Shown here one piece after another: positions 54,039 through 63,041 of a DNA stretch of 64,000 nucleotides. The notes under the pieces are model-generated. The model saw only the letters and a program-made list of their open reading frames with translations. It did no database searches and was not told the origin of the DNA. The stretch comes from Bacteroidota bacterium (GTDB taxonomy: Bacteria; Bacteroidota; Bacteroidia; Bacteroidales; UBA12077): positions 1,103,991-1,167,990 of the forward strand of contig JAHLLG010000002.1 of NCBI GenBank assembly GCA_020444275.1. Direction: 5' to 3'. Every line of letters begins with the position of its first letter. The first letter of the stretch is position 1. Both the position numbers and the translations under genes were made by a program.

Positions 54039-55357
54039 TGAAAAAACTAAAACTAAAAAGCCAGTTAGCCCTTTTTAATGCTCTTTCCAAAGCTATTATT
54101 ATTACTTTACTTGTAATTCTGGTTCCCTGGTTAGTTAGCAGAATATCCATTCGCGAAACCGATGATATTTTAGTTCAAAAGATGTTTCAGGTGACCAATT
54201 TGGTCGACAGTCTTGGAATTGAAAGTTTTATTGATGCCAATTCCGATTTTAAAGCCTTTGGTAGTTATAACATTTTAAAAGAGGAATACATTTCTATCGA
54301 ACCTTTAAATAAAGACACCTTAATTGATGTTATAGAGTTTTCGCAACGTATAATTGAAGGCGAATTAGTTGATTACAGAGTGTTAAGCTACTCTATTGAA
54401 GAAAATGGTAAATATTACCTGATTGAAATTGGTAAAAGCATCTCAACAATATATCGATTTGAGCATAATTTAAAACGATTTGCATTTATATTTCTGGTAA
54501 TTATCATATCTGTAACACTCCTGCTCGATTTATCATTTATCCAATATCTGTTAAAGCCATTCGAAAAGATTGTAAAAAAACTAAAAACAACCGATCATCC
54601 AACAACATTTCAGTACACACCGGTAAAAACAAATACAGCCGATTTTACCTATCTTGATCAGACCATACACAGTTTAATGCGAAAAATTGAAGCCGCTTTT
54701 AATGATGAGCGGGAATACATCAGTAACGTTTCGCACGAATTGCTTACGCCGGTTAGTATAATACAAAGTAAACTGGATAATATCCTGCACGAAAGTAGTC
54801 TTTCTGAAAATGATATGATCAAAATCTTTGAATCGAAAAAAACATTACGAAGATTAACCAACCTGGTGCGCACACTTTTAATGATGTCGCGGATTGAAAA
54901 CGAAGAATACATTTTAACCGAAGAAGTTGATGTAAATAAAGTATTAAAAAATGTGGTAGAAGAAATCGAAGATAAAGCAGTTGCCAAAGAGCTTGAGTTA
55001 AAATTAAACTTAACAGATTTAAATTTCTCGTTTATTGGAAATGAGAACCTTCTATTTACACTGTTTTACAATTTTATAAACAACGCCATTCGCTACACTG
55101 ATAAAGGCTTTATTGAAATAAAATCGCTCAAAGAAAAAAATAAGTTTATTGTTCAAATTATGGATACCGGAGTAGGAATAAAGAAGGAAAAAATTCCAGA
55201 AATATTTTCTCGCTTTAAGAACTCAAATGCAACAAAAGACAGCTATGGGCTTGGCTTAGCCTTATCGAAAAAAATATGCGATTATCATAAAATAGATGTA
55301 GAAGTTAAATCGGAAATTAACAAAGGTTCATCTTTTACCTTGCGATTTCCTGTTTAA
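54038..55357 (+). CDS. Sensor histidine kinase, partner of the OmpR regulator
   Basis: 439 residues. Two membrane helices (about 13-35, 148-170) frame a periplasmic sensor of about 110 residues. DHp with H233 in NVSHELLTP; HATPase with NAIRY (N box), DTGVGI (G1) and SYGLGLALSKK (G2). Start overlaps the regulator stop by 1 base, so the two are cognate. Confidence 0.92.
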   Translation: MKKLKLKSQLALFNALSKAIIITLLVILVPWLVSRISIRETDDILVQKMFQVTNLVDSLGIESFIDANSDFKAFGSYNILKEEYISIEPLNKDTLIDVIEFSQRIIEGELVDYRVLSYSIEENGKYYLIEIGKSISTIYRFEHNLKRFAFIFLVIIISVTLLLDLSFIQYLLKPFEKIVKKLKTTDHPTTFQYTPVKTNTADFTYLDQTIHSLMRKIEAAFNDEREYISNVSHELLTPVSIIQSKLDNILHESSLSENDMIKIFESKKTLRRLTNLVRTLLMMSRIENEEYILTEEVDVNKVLKNVVEEIEDKAVAKELELKLNLTDLNFSFIGNENLLFTLFYNFINNAIRYTDKGFIEIKSLKEKNKFIVQIMDTGVGIKKEKIPEIFSRFKNSNATKDSYGLGLALSKKICDYHKIDVEVKSEINKGSSFTLRFPV

Positions 55358-55467
55358 TTATAATTTATCGATCATTGAACATTTTATTTTGATCAACTGT
55401 TTGTTTTCTTACACCTATAACAGAACTGTTATTTGATTTACACGTAAAATCGGTTAAATTTGATCAA

Positions 55468-57327
55468 ATGAAGCCCGAACCGTCTTTAAATACAGATTAT
55501 TCCAATCAGGAAAAAGATTTAGTAAATCACCTGACAGCACACCTGCCTATCGGTATTTATCGTACCACTGTAGATGGAAAAATAGTTTATGCCAACGAGG
55601 CTTTAGCACGAATGCTGGAATTCAGTTTAGATGAAATACATCGGCTTTCGGTATCCGATCTCTTTTTTGATCAACGAGAAAGGGAGGCAGAAATTGATAT
55701 TCTTACGCAAAAAGATAAAACAACTACAAAACAGGTTATTAGTTTAAAAACCAAAACAGGTAAAGAAATCATTGTAAAAGATACCGTTAAGATTGTTCGG
55801 GATAAATCGGGAGAGGTAATTTACTTTGATGGTATACTTGAAGATATAACCCAAAAACAAAGGGCTGAAACTGCACTTATTGAAAGCGAAGCGCGTTATA
55901 AAATTCTTACCGATCTTACCATGGAGGGTATAATAATTCATGACAAAGGCACTGTTATGGATATTAATCCTTCGGCTACAAAATTAACCGGATACACACC
56001 CGATTATATTAAAGGTAAAAGTGTTCTGGAATTTATTCACCCGGGATCACTTGATTTTGCTAAAGAAAAATTGCAAAACCAAACCTCAGAACCTTACGAA
56101 CTGCAAGTAATCCGAGCAGATAAAAGTTCCTTTATTGCTGAATTTGAAGCAAGAAATGTACTTCTTAATGGTAAAGAGTTAAGAGTAGTTGCTTTTAAAG
56201 ATATTAGCGACAGAAAGCGAATAGAGCAAGAAATCTTATCTCTTTCTACTGCAGTAAAACAAAGTCCTACATCAATTATTATTACCAATACCGAGGGTAC
56301 TATTGAGTATGTTAATCCAAAATTTACGGAAGTAACCGGATATACTTTTGAAGAAGTTGTTGGTAAAAACCCAAGAATACTTAAAACAGAAAATACTTCA
56401 TCAGAAGATTATAAAGAAATGTGGAAAATCATTGCAAAAGGAGAAACCTGGACTGGAGAATTTCTAAATAAGAAAAAGGATGGTACACACTACTGGGAGT
56501 TAGCTTCTATTTCTCCGATTATTGATGAACAAGGAAAAACGATAAAATATATTGCAGTAAAGGAAGATATTACTGAAAGAAAGAAAACCGAAGTTGCCTT
56601 AATTAATTCTGAAAGACAACTCACCCAGGCGAATGCAACTAAAAACATGTTTTTTTCAATAATTGCGCATGACTTAAAAGGACCTATTGGTAATATTTCG
56701 CAAATCATAAAGTTATTTAAAGACAATTTTAATGATATTTCAAATGACGAAAAGAATGATTATTTGAACATCCTATTAGGACTATCTGAAAAAACAAATA
56801 AACTTTTGGATGATTTGCTTTTATGGGCTCGTATTCAGATGAATACAATAGAAATAACATTTGAGGAGCTAAACATTAAAAAAGTTATTGAAAGTACTTT
56901 TGATATTATTACCGAAAAGGCATTGGAAAAAAACATTAATATTATATCCGATATTGATGATGTTTTATTAAAAACAAATGAAAGCTCATTAAGAACTGTT
57001 ATACGCAATTTACTTTCTAATGCCATTAAATTTTCCCATAATCAGAGTGATATTGAAATAAAAACTGAAGTTCCTGAATCGAACAATAAAGTTATCATAT
57101 CAATAAAAGATCATGGCGTTGGGATTCCCAAAGAAAATATTGATAAACTTTTTAAAATTGAAACTTCTTTTACAACTTACGGAACAAATAATGAGAAAGG
57201 TAGTGGGCTTGGTCTTATTTTATGTAAAGAGCTCATCGAAAAAATCAATGGTTCAATTTGGGTAAAAAGTAAAGAAGACGAAGGAAGTACTTTTTATATA
57301 GCATTACCATTACAGAATACAAATTAA
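55468..57327 (+). CDS. Soluble triple-PAS sensor histidine kinase
   Basis: 619 residues without membrane helices. PAS 1 (about 20-135), PAS 2 (about 137-255) and PAS 3 (about 256-378, with YVNPKFTEVTGYTFEEVVG) precede DHp H401 in AHDLKGPIGN. HATPase contains NLLSNAIKFS, DHGVGIPKEN and GSGLGLILCKEL. PAS domains suggest redox, ligand or light sensing. No receiver is fused, so it may act with the lone REC proteins. Confidence 0.9.
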   Translation: MKPEPSLNTDYSNQEKDLVNHLTAHLPIGIYRTTVDGKIVYANEALARMLEFSLDEIHRLSVSDLFFDQREREAEIDILTQKDKTTTKQVISLKTKTGKEIIVKDTVKIVRDKSGEVIYFDGILEDITQKQRAETALIESEARYKILTDLTMEGIIIHDKGTVMDINPSATKLTGYTPDYIKGKSVLEFIHPGSLDFAKEKLQNQTSEPYELQVIRADKSSFIAEFEARNVLLNGKELRVVAFKDISDRKRIEQEILSLSTAVKQSPTSIIITNTEGTIEYVNPKFTEVTGYTFEEVVGKNPRILKTENTSSEDYKEMWKIIAKGETWTGEFLNKKKDGTHYWELASISPIIDEQGKTIKYIAVKEDITERKKTEVALINSERQLTQANATKNMFFSIIAHDLKGPIGNISQIIKLFKDNFNDISNDEKNDYLNILLGLSEKTNKLLDDLLLWARIQMNTIEITFEELNIKKVIESTFDIITEKALEKNINIISDIDDVLLKTNESSLRTVIRNLLSNAIKFSHNQSDIEIKTEVPESNNKVIISIKDHGVGIPKENIDKLFKIETSFTTYGTNNEKGSGLGLILCKELIEKINGSIWVKSKEDEGSTFYIALPLQNTN

Positions 57328-57333
57328 CAATAA

Positions 57334-57379
57334 AATGACTTGAAATATTTAGAAAATTCTCCTAACATTTCAAGTCATT
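57334..57379. terminator. Bidirectional terminator between the PAS kinase and TonB receptor
   Basis: AATGACTTGAAAT (57334-57346) and its complement (57367-57379) form a 13-bp stem with a 20-nt loop between the two convergent genes. Confidence 0.6.
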
Positions 57380-57396
57380 CCTTTATATAAGTTTAA

Positions 57397-59634
57397 TTAT
57401 CTAATCTTATAACGAATACCAAAATAAATATTCCGTCCGCTAATTGGTCCCCAAATTAAAGAGCTATCGAAATAATCACTAAATGGATTACCACTCGCAA
57501 TAATTGGATTCTCTTGCTTGTAACCCAGAATATTTTCTACGCCAACGTAAACATCAAATTTCTGCTGCCAGCTTTTACTTATTTGGGCGTTCATCATAAA
57601 AAAGCTCGGAGAAGAATCATCTAACTGATATTGAACTGGATTTGTTTCAGTGCCAGGGATTCGTTTTTCCCCCTGCCAGTTTATGGTATAATCAAAGCTC
57701 CAGTACTTTCTTGAATTATACGCTAAATTTATAAAAGCACGATGATTTGATAGTAATGGCTTTTCAAGCAAATCTCCATTATAGGTTGTTTTTACATCAT
57801 ACCATCTGTAAGCAACTCTCACATCTAATCGATTAATTAATTCGTAATCGACCTGTGCCTGAAAGCTATTTGAATAGGATTGTCCATCCAGATTATAGAA
57901 AACAGCTTCTTGTGGATTTTGATCTAAATCCATGATGATTTGATTTTGAAAATCAGTTCGGTAAAAGTCAGCACTGATGGACCCATTTCTATAATCCAAA
58001 ACAAACTTATAGGTTAGATTTAATCCATAGTTCCAGGCTATCTCCGGATCTAATCCATAAGGTTTATCGCTTCCATCGCCCTGCACAACTATTTGCCGTG
58101 AGCTTGCCAATACCCCAATATTTTCAGCAATAATATTTGCTGAACGTAAACCTCTGCCTCCAGATGCACGCAACACAAAATTATCCGTTAAAGCATATCT
58201 AAGATGTACTCTTGGAGTTAAAAACGAACCATATTCATTATGATAATCGCCTCGTAATCCTAATATTGCATCGAATTTCTCCAAATGCTTATAGGTATAT
58301 TCAAAAAATGCACCTGGTACATATTCCAGTCTGTTATAGTTTGTAGTATTTAAATTCTCATTGTAATCATCATACTGAAAACTTAAACCGGTTTTAAACT
58401 GATGATTCGTATTGTCAAACTGTGATTGAAAAATCAGGTTTGAATAAAAAGTTCGTTGTTCTGCCTCATAATCCGTTAATCCAAAGTAAGCATCCTGATC
58501 ATGAATTGCTCCTGAAACTTGAAACCCTATACTTTGCCATGGCTTATCAACATTTACTTTACCCAATTTAGACCAGGCTTCATACCGTTCGGTTTTAATA
58601 TTTAACCCCCAGGCATTGGTTGTTCCCTGATCAACTGCTGGATCAAAATTAAGTTCACCACCAAATTTATCAATATAAGTTCCTTTAACTCCTACCTGGA
58701 AATGTAGTCCCTGGTCACTATAAAGCTCCCAACGATTTAGCACAACATACTGGTCTCCTGTTGGATGATCCATGAAATTATCATTGTTATGATCCTGCTC
58801 AAGGGAGTTATTCATTCCATGAAACAAAAAAGCGGTTCCTATCCTATCACCAACATCAGCCTGAATATTGGCATTTAGTTCGACTCTTCCTCGTTGATTA
58901 CCATAAACATTCAAATACAATTTATCCATACTGGCTGGATTTCTAAGATTTACATCAATCTGACCTGCAATGCTTTCGAATCCATTAATTACAGTTCCTG
59001 CCCCTTTATTCAGATGAATACTCTCAATCCATGTTCCGGGAATATAGGTTAATCCGTAAATAGATGACAATCCCCGTATATCGGGCATATTTTCACGAGT
59101 AATTTGAGTATACGGACCTGCCAAACCGAGCATCTGAATTTGGCGTGTACCTGTTACCGCATCGGTAAATGAAACATCAACAGAAGGGTTCGTTTCGAAG
59201 CTTTCACTTAAATTACAGCATGCCGCTTTCAATAACTCCCTCTCTCCTATTTTCTTGGTATAAACAGGATCCATCAAAGAAACTTCTGTGGTATTTCTTT
59301 TATAAGATACAGTGACTTCGTCTAGTTCAACAGAACTAACCAAATTAACGGTTATATAGTCCTGCTTATCTACTAATATCGTGTCGCTTTGGTAACCTAC
59401 AAAACTTACTACTAACTGCTTATTAGTCTTGAGTTTTGTTAGCTTAAAATTTCCATCTGCATCTGTGGTTGTTCCCACAGTTGTAACACTCCAGTAGACA
59501 TTTGCTCCTATGACCGGAACTTCCTCTTTTTGATTTTGCTCGACCACTTTCCCTTTTAGATAAGTAATATCCTGCTGCGCCAGAATAAGTTGGAAATTCG
59601 CGGCCAGCAAAATCAATACTATGAATCTCTTCAT
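57397..59634 (-). CDS. TonB-dependent receptor, metal-linked type
   Basis: 745 residues from the ATG at 59634, which starts the signal peptide MKRFIVLILLAANFQLILAQ; a longer frame to 59673 overlaps the HMA gene. Carboxypeptidase-regulatory domain about 20-110, plug with KAACCNLSESFETNPSVDV then GTRQIQMLGLAGPY, barrel to the C-terminus (IYFGIRYKIR). The paired Cys in KAACCNLSE and the HMA neighbours fit a copper/heavy-metal-type receptor. It starts 2 bp after the HMA gene stop. Confidence 0.88.
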   Translation of the reverse strand: MKRFIVLILLAANFQLILAQQDITYLKGKVVEQNQKEEVPVIGANVYWSVTTVGTTTDADGNFKLTKLKTNKQLVVSFVGYQSDTILVDKQDYITVNLVSSVELDEVTVSYKRNTTEVSLMDPVYTKKIGERELLKAACCNLSESFETNPSVDVSFTDAVTGTRQIQMLGLAGPYTQITRENMPDIRGLSSIYGLTYIPGTWIESIHLNKGAGTVINGFESIAGQIDVNLRNPASMDKLYLNVYGNQRGRVELNANIQADVGDRIGTAFLFHGMNNSLEQDHNNDNFMDHPTGDQYVVLNRWELYSDQGLHFQVGVKGTYIDKFGGELNFDPAVDQGTTNAWGLNIKTERYEAWSKLGKVNVDKPWQSIGFQVSGAIHDQDAYFGLTDYEAEQRTFYSNLIFQSQFDNTNHQFKTGLSFQYDDYNENLNTTNYNRLEYVPGAFFEYTYKHLEKFDAILGLRGDYHNEYGSFLTPRVHLRYALTDNFVLRASGGRGLRSANIIAENIGVLASSRQIVVQGDGSDKPYGLDPEIAWNYGLNLTYKFVLDYRNGSISADFYRTDFQNQIIMDLDQNPQEAVFYNLDGQSYSNSFQAQVDYELINRLDVRVAYRWYDVKTTYNGDLLEKPLLSNHRAFINLAYNSRKYWSFDYTINWQGEKRIPGTETNPVQYQLDDSSPSFFMMNAQISKSWQQKFDVYVGVENILGYKQENPIIASGNPFSDYFDSSLIWGPISGRNIYFGIRYKIR

Positions 59635-59636
59635 AT

Positions 59637-59984
59637 TTAATGCTTTTCCACATCGCCCATGTATGCGCAGCAAGCGGGCAATTGATTGTAAGCCTCTATA
59701 TTACATTCTACTTGATCAGTTGTATGTCCTACTTCAGCTACTGATTTGTGTACATCCAAAATATCAAGCTTATCTTTTCGATAAATAACAGTTAAGGTAT
59801 CTGTCATTTTATCCCATTCAACCCATTTAACACCTTTTATGAGTGCTGCATTTTCGATACGATCTTTACACATTTCGCAAACACCTTTTACCTCAAATTT
59901 TGTAGTATCAATCTTAGACGATTTTTGTGCAAATGAATTAATAGTAAATAATGTAATTATTGTAATATATAGTATTGTTTTCAT
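59637..59984 (-). CDS. Exported heavy-metal-associated (HMA) domain protein
   Basis: 115 residues. Signal peptide (about 1-19) then an HMA ferredoxin-like domain with CEMC in FEVKGVCEMCKDRIENA, and a second Cys/His cluster near the end (LPACCAYMGDVEKH). It probably binds copper or a similar soft metal in the periplasm and hands it to or from the TonB receptor next door. Confidence 0.85.
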   Translation of the reverse strand: MKTILYITIITLFTINSFAQKSSKIDTTKFEVKGVCEMCKDRIENAALIKGVKWVEWDKMTDTLTVIYRKDKLDILDVHKSVAEVGHTTDQVECNIEAYNQLPACCAYMGDVEKH

Positions 59985-60040
59985 GATATTAATTGTTACT
60001 TGTTTCTTGTTACTGGTTAAAGCAGAGTTGTAATTAATCA

Positions 60041-60073
60041 GGAATGAGCAACCAGTAACTTTAAGCTCATTCC
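60041..60073. terminator. Hairpin between HYC_CC_PP and HMA genes
   Basis: GGAATGAGC (60041-60049) pairs with GCTCATTCC (60065-60073), 15-nt loop. No clear U-tract on the minus strand, so it could be a weak terminator or attenuator inside the operon. Confidence 0.35.
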
Positions 60074-60100
60074 TTTATCAATAAAATGTAACAACCAAAA

Positions 60101-60487
60101 TTATCCGTAAAAAGTAAACGTGCAGTTCATAAGCCATATAGGTTCTGACTTAGGAGGAGGTAAAGTATAATTAATAAATTGCTGTTCTTCCTTTTCCGTT
60201 TCGCTGAAAAGTTCTGATACAGCATCTGAAAAAACAATATAAGTTAGTAACTCAATTTTATTATTTGAAGCAATAACCAGGTTTTCATCAAGATCAATAT
60301 GTAAAACGAATTCCTCATTTTCACAACAATCTGAATGAAAGTCTTCAGCACTACAACAGCAGCTTTGAGCTTCTGAATTTATCCTAATGCTTTCAACTTC
60401 GCCACCACAATAGTGCAAGCTTACCATTGCGCCAGATGACAATGCAGAATAAATAACTGTTAATATGACTGCAATTATTCGTTTCAT
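60101..60487 (-). CDS. HYC_CC_PP-family Cys-rich protein
   Basis: 128 residues from the ATG at 60487. Signal peptide, HYCGGEVESI, CCCSAEDFHSDCCENEE and the proline motif NYTLPPPKSEP. These give the family its name: HYC, CC and PP. Likely periplasmic metal binding, consistent with the HMA and receptor genes downstream. Confidence 0.85.
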   Translation of the reverse strand: MKRIIAVILTVIYSALSSGAMVSLHYCGGEVESIRINSEAQSCCCSAEDFHSDCCENEEFVLHIDLDENLVIASNNKIELLTYIVFSDAVSELFSETEKEEQQFINYTLPPPKSEPIWLMNCTFTFYG

Positions 60488-60667
60488 GGTATAAAAATAA
60501 CGCAAGCAAAATTAAATTGTTTACTTAATTACTTGCTTTAACATCAAATTAACATGATAATTATATAAATACTAAAATGTTTTAAGACTCATTCTTCATT
60601 CTAGCTTGATGTAATAATAAATAAGTATTATCTTCACTTTATATTTAGGTTTAATCTTTATAATTAA

Positions 60668-61483
60668 ATGAATTCTTTTAATACAGAACTCCGATACAAT
60701 TTAAAACTTAATTTCAATTTTAGTATTGGTGTATTTTTGTTTATCCTCTTCTTTCGTCCTTTTGAAGCCAGTTATAACAATGTAAACAATCTCATCATAT
60801 TTTTTTCTGGTTTTAGCGGAATCCTATTTATTTTTAATAACCTTTTCTACATTGTTGTGCCTTCTCTCTTTCCTCAATCAATTAGAATAAAAGAATGGGA
60901 TTTTGGCCCGCCTATCCTCTTGAGTTCGCTTGCTTTAGTTTTTAATTCAGTAGCTTTCACATTCTATTTGAGGTATGTAGGTAAAACCAGTATATCATTT
61001 TACATTGTATTTAAGATCGTAATTATATACCTATCGGTTGTCGTTATCATGAGAATGTTATACAGAATTAGATCACAGTACAACCAATTGATAGGTCAAT
61101 CAATCGATATAGACACTAGTGCAGAACCCAAAATTCCAAATAAAATTGAGCTATCATCTGAAAATAATTCGGAGAAAATAGAATTAAGCTTTAACAATAT
61201 TCTCACCATTAAAGCAGCTGACAATTATGTGGAAATCAACTACCAGCACAAAGATGAAATTCGGAAAAAATTACTTAGAAATTCATTGAAGAACATAGAG
61301 TCTCAGCTAGCGTTGTATTCAAATTTTGTACGCTGTCACCGAACTTTTATAGTAAACCTAAATAATGTCAAAAGATTAGCACGAAATTACACCGGTACAT
61401 TTCTTGAATTAAATAACAAAGAGCACATACCTGTATCCAGACATTATTTGTTAAAAGTTAAGGAGCAACTTAAGGTAAAATAA
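60668..61483 (+). CDS. Membrane-bound LytTR-type regulator
   Basis: 271 residues. Four hydrophobic helices in the first 140 residues, then a LytTR DNA-binding domain (about 170-270) with ILTIKAADNYVEINYQ, FVRCHRTFIVNLNNVKR and LNNKEHIPVSRHYL. LytTR domains bind 9-bp direct repeats spaced about two helical turns apart; such a repeat array follows the gene at 61488. No receiver domain, so signalling comes from the membrane part. Confidence 0.85.
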   Translation: MNSFNTELRYNLKLNFNFSIGVFLFILFFRPFEASYNNVNNLIIFFSGFSGILFIFNNLFYIVVPSLFPQSIRIKEWDFGPPILLSSLALVFNSVAFTFYLRYVGKTSISFYIVFKIVIIYLSVVVIMRMLYRIRSQYNQLIGQSIDIDTSAEPKIPNKIELSSENNSEKIELSFNNILTIKAADNYVEINYQHKDEIRKKLLRNSLKNIESQLALYSNFVRCHRTFIVNLNNVKRLARNYTGTFLELNNKEHIPVSRHYLLKVKEQLKVK

Positions 61484-61487
61484 GTGC

Positions 61488-61555
61488 CACTCACCCCAAG
61501 TTAAGTTTCACTTACCCATTTTTAACTTCATTAATCCCCAATTTTAGTCACTTGC
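61488..61555. promoter_or_regulatory. 21-bp-period direct repeats, candidate LytTR site
   Basis: Three imperfect units begin CACTCACCCCAAGTTAAGTT (61488), CACTTACCCATTTTTAACTT (61509) and ATTAATCCCCAATTTTAG (61530), exactly 21 bp apart, with a further CACTT at 61549. They lie 5 bp after the LytTR gene and 65 bp before the methyltransferase start. Confidence 0.5.
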
Positions 61556-61620
61556 AACATATATTTCGTTTTTGAGTAATTAGGTTATAAACTTGCTTTA
61601 AACGATTAAAAGAAATTGCC

Positions 61621-62430
61621 ATGAATCTATCTAATCAGAGTAATCCTCAATTTTCTGAAGCAATTAAAAAATCAAGAAGAAATTTTTTTGCCAAAAAGAT
61701 GAATCAAAAAGATACAGCACTATCAAACAACTTCATGAATTATGGCTTTAAAAATCTGTCAGCAGACGAAGAAATAAACCTGTTACATGATGACGAAAAA
61801 AACAGATACTTTATTCAGTTATACGATCATGTTATTTCAAAGGTAGATTTATATTATAAAGATATTTTAGAAGTTAGTTCCGGAAGAGGAGGTGGAGCAT
61901 CTTATATTAATCGGTATTATGCTCCTAAAACCTACACAGGAGTGGAAAGCTCTAAAAATCTTATCAACTTTTGCAATAGTTATTACGACGAACCAGGTTT
62001 ATCTTTTATTAAAGCAAGCGAAAAGAAGATACCTTTCAGTAGCGAAAGTTTCGATGTTTTAATCAATATTGGTGCGGCAAGATTTTATGATGATTTTCCA
62101 AAATTCTGTAACGAGGTGTATCGTGTTTTAAGAAAAGATTCTATTTTTATTTTTGCAGATATCATCGAAAAAAGATACCTGGAAACGGTCAAACATCAGC
62201 TTAGAATGGCTGGTTTTACCATAGAATATAAAGACGATATCACAAAAAATATTACAGCTTTTATAGAAGACGAACCTATTCATGATTATTCATTTAAAAA
62301 AGAACGAATACCGGGATTTATGAAAAAAGCTTTTAGTCCATTTATAAAAAACCACGATCCCGATAGTTCTGAATCATTACTAAATGGTAATGCTGTATTC
62401 ATGAGTTATATTCTTAAAAAAGTTTCGTAA
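61621..62430 (+). CDS. Class I SAM-dependent methyltransferase
   Basis: 269 residues. SAM-binding motif ILEVSSGRGGGASYIN, acidic end of strand 2 in YTGVESS, IKASEKKIPFSSESFDVL (strand 4), and VLRKDSIFIFADI. The substrate is unknown; homologous domains act on lipids or small molecules. It follows the repeat array and may be the LytTR target. Confidence 0.82.
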   Translation: MNLSNQSNPQFSEAIKKSRRNFFAKKMNQKDTALSNNFMNYGFKNLSADEEINLLHDDEKNRYFIQLYDHVISKVDLYYKDILEVSSGRGGGASYINRYYAPKTYTGVESSKNLINFCNSYYDEPGLSFIKASEKKIPFSSESFDVLINIGAARFYDDFPKFCNEVYRVLRKDSIFIFADIIEKRYLETVKHQLRMAGFTIEYKDDITKNITAFIEDEPIHDYSFKKERIPGFMKKAFSPFIKNHDPDSSESLLNGNAVFMSYILKKVS

Positions 62431-62547
62431 TCCAGCTTTTAAGCATGGTATTAATTCTCCATCCAGATATATATTTGATCTAATCGAAAATATATCTTAT
62501 CTTTCACTAACGTATATATTAAGGAAAGATCATTCAAATAACTTGAT

Positions 62548-62946
62548 ATGGATAAGAAATTAATTATTAAAGCTACCGATAAAACTCCTTCTATTAAATT
62601 CGATTCAGAATCTGGATTATTTCAAATTCATGGATATTGCCTACCAGAGAACTCTTTTGAATTTTATAATCCTATTATTCAATGGTTAGATGAATATATT
62701 ATCAACCCAAATGATAAAACTAAATTTGATATTAGACTTATAGTCCTGAATACATCATCATCAAAAATGTTTATTGACATTTTTAGAAAAATAAATAAGA
62801 TGGTGGAAATGAAGAATTCTGATGTATCTGTGGTCTGGTACTATGAAATTGAAGATGAAGATATGCATGAACTTGCTTTGCAGTATGAAGAAATTTGTAA
62901 GGCTCCATTTAAAATCATTGGAACCGAACATCGATTAATCGAGTAA
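62548..62946 (+). CDS. DUF1987/SiaC-like regulatory phosphoprotein
   Basis: 132 residues. TKDTPSI-like start (KATDKTPSIKFDSESGLFQI) and the phosphosite segment LNTSSSKMFIDIF match the SiaC/DUF1987 family, which in Pseudomonas partners SiaB kinase and SiaA phosphatase. Neither partner is encoded in the window. Confidence 0.85.
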   Translation: MDKKLIIKATDKTPSIKFDSESGLFQIHGYCLPENSFEFYNPIIQWLDEYIINPNDKTKFDIRLIVLNTSSSKMFIDIFRKINKMVEMKNSDVSVVWYYEIEDEDMHELALQYEEICKAPFKIIGTEHRLIE

Positions 62947-63041
62947 AATACCACCAACATATCAACAAAAACACCATAAATTTGTAAGTAGAATGTTTTT
63001 TATATTGTTTTTTTGAATTTATTTGCAAAAAATATACATCA

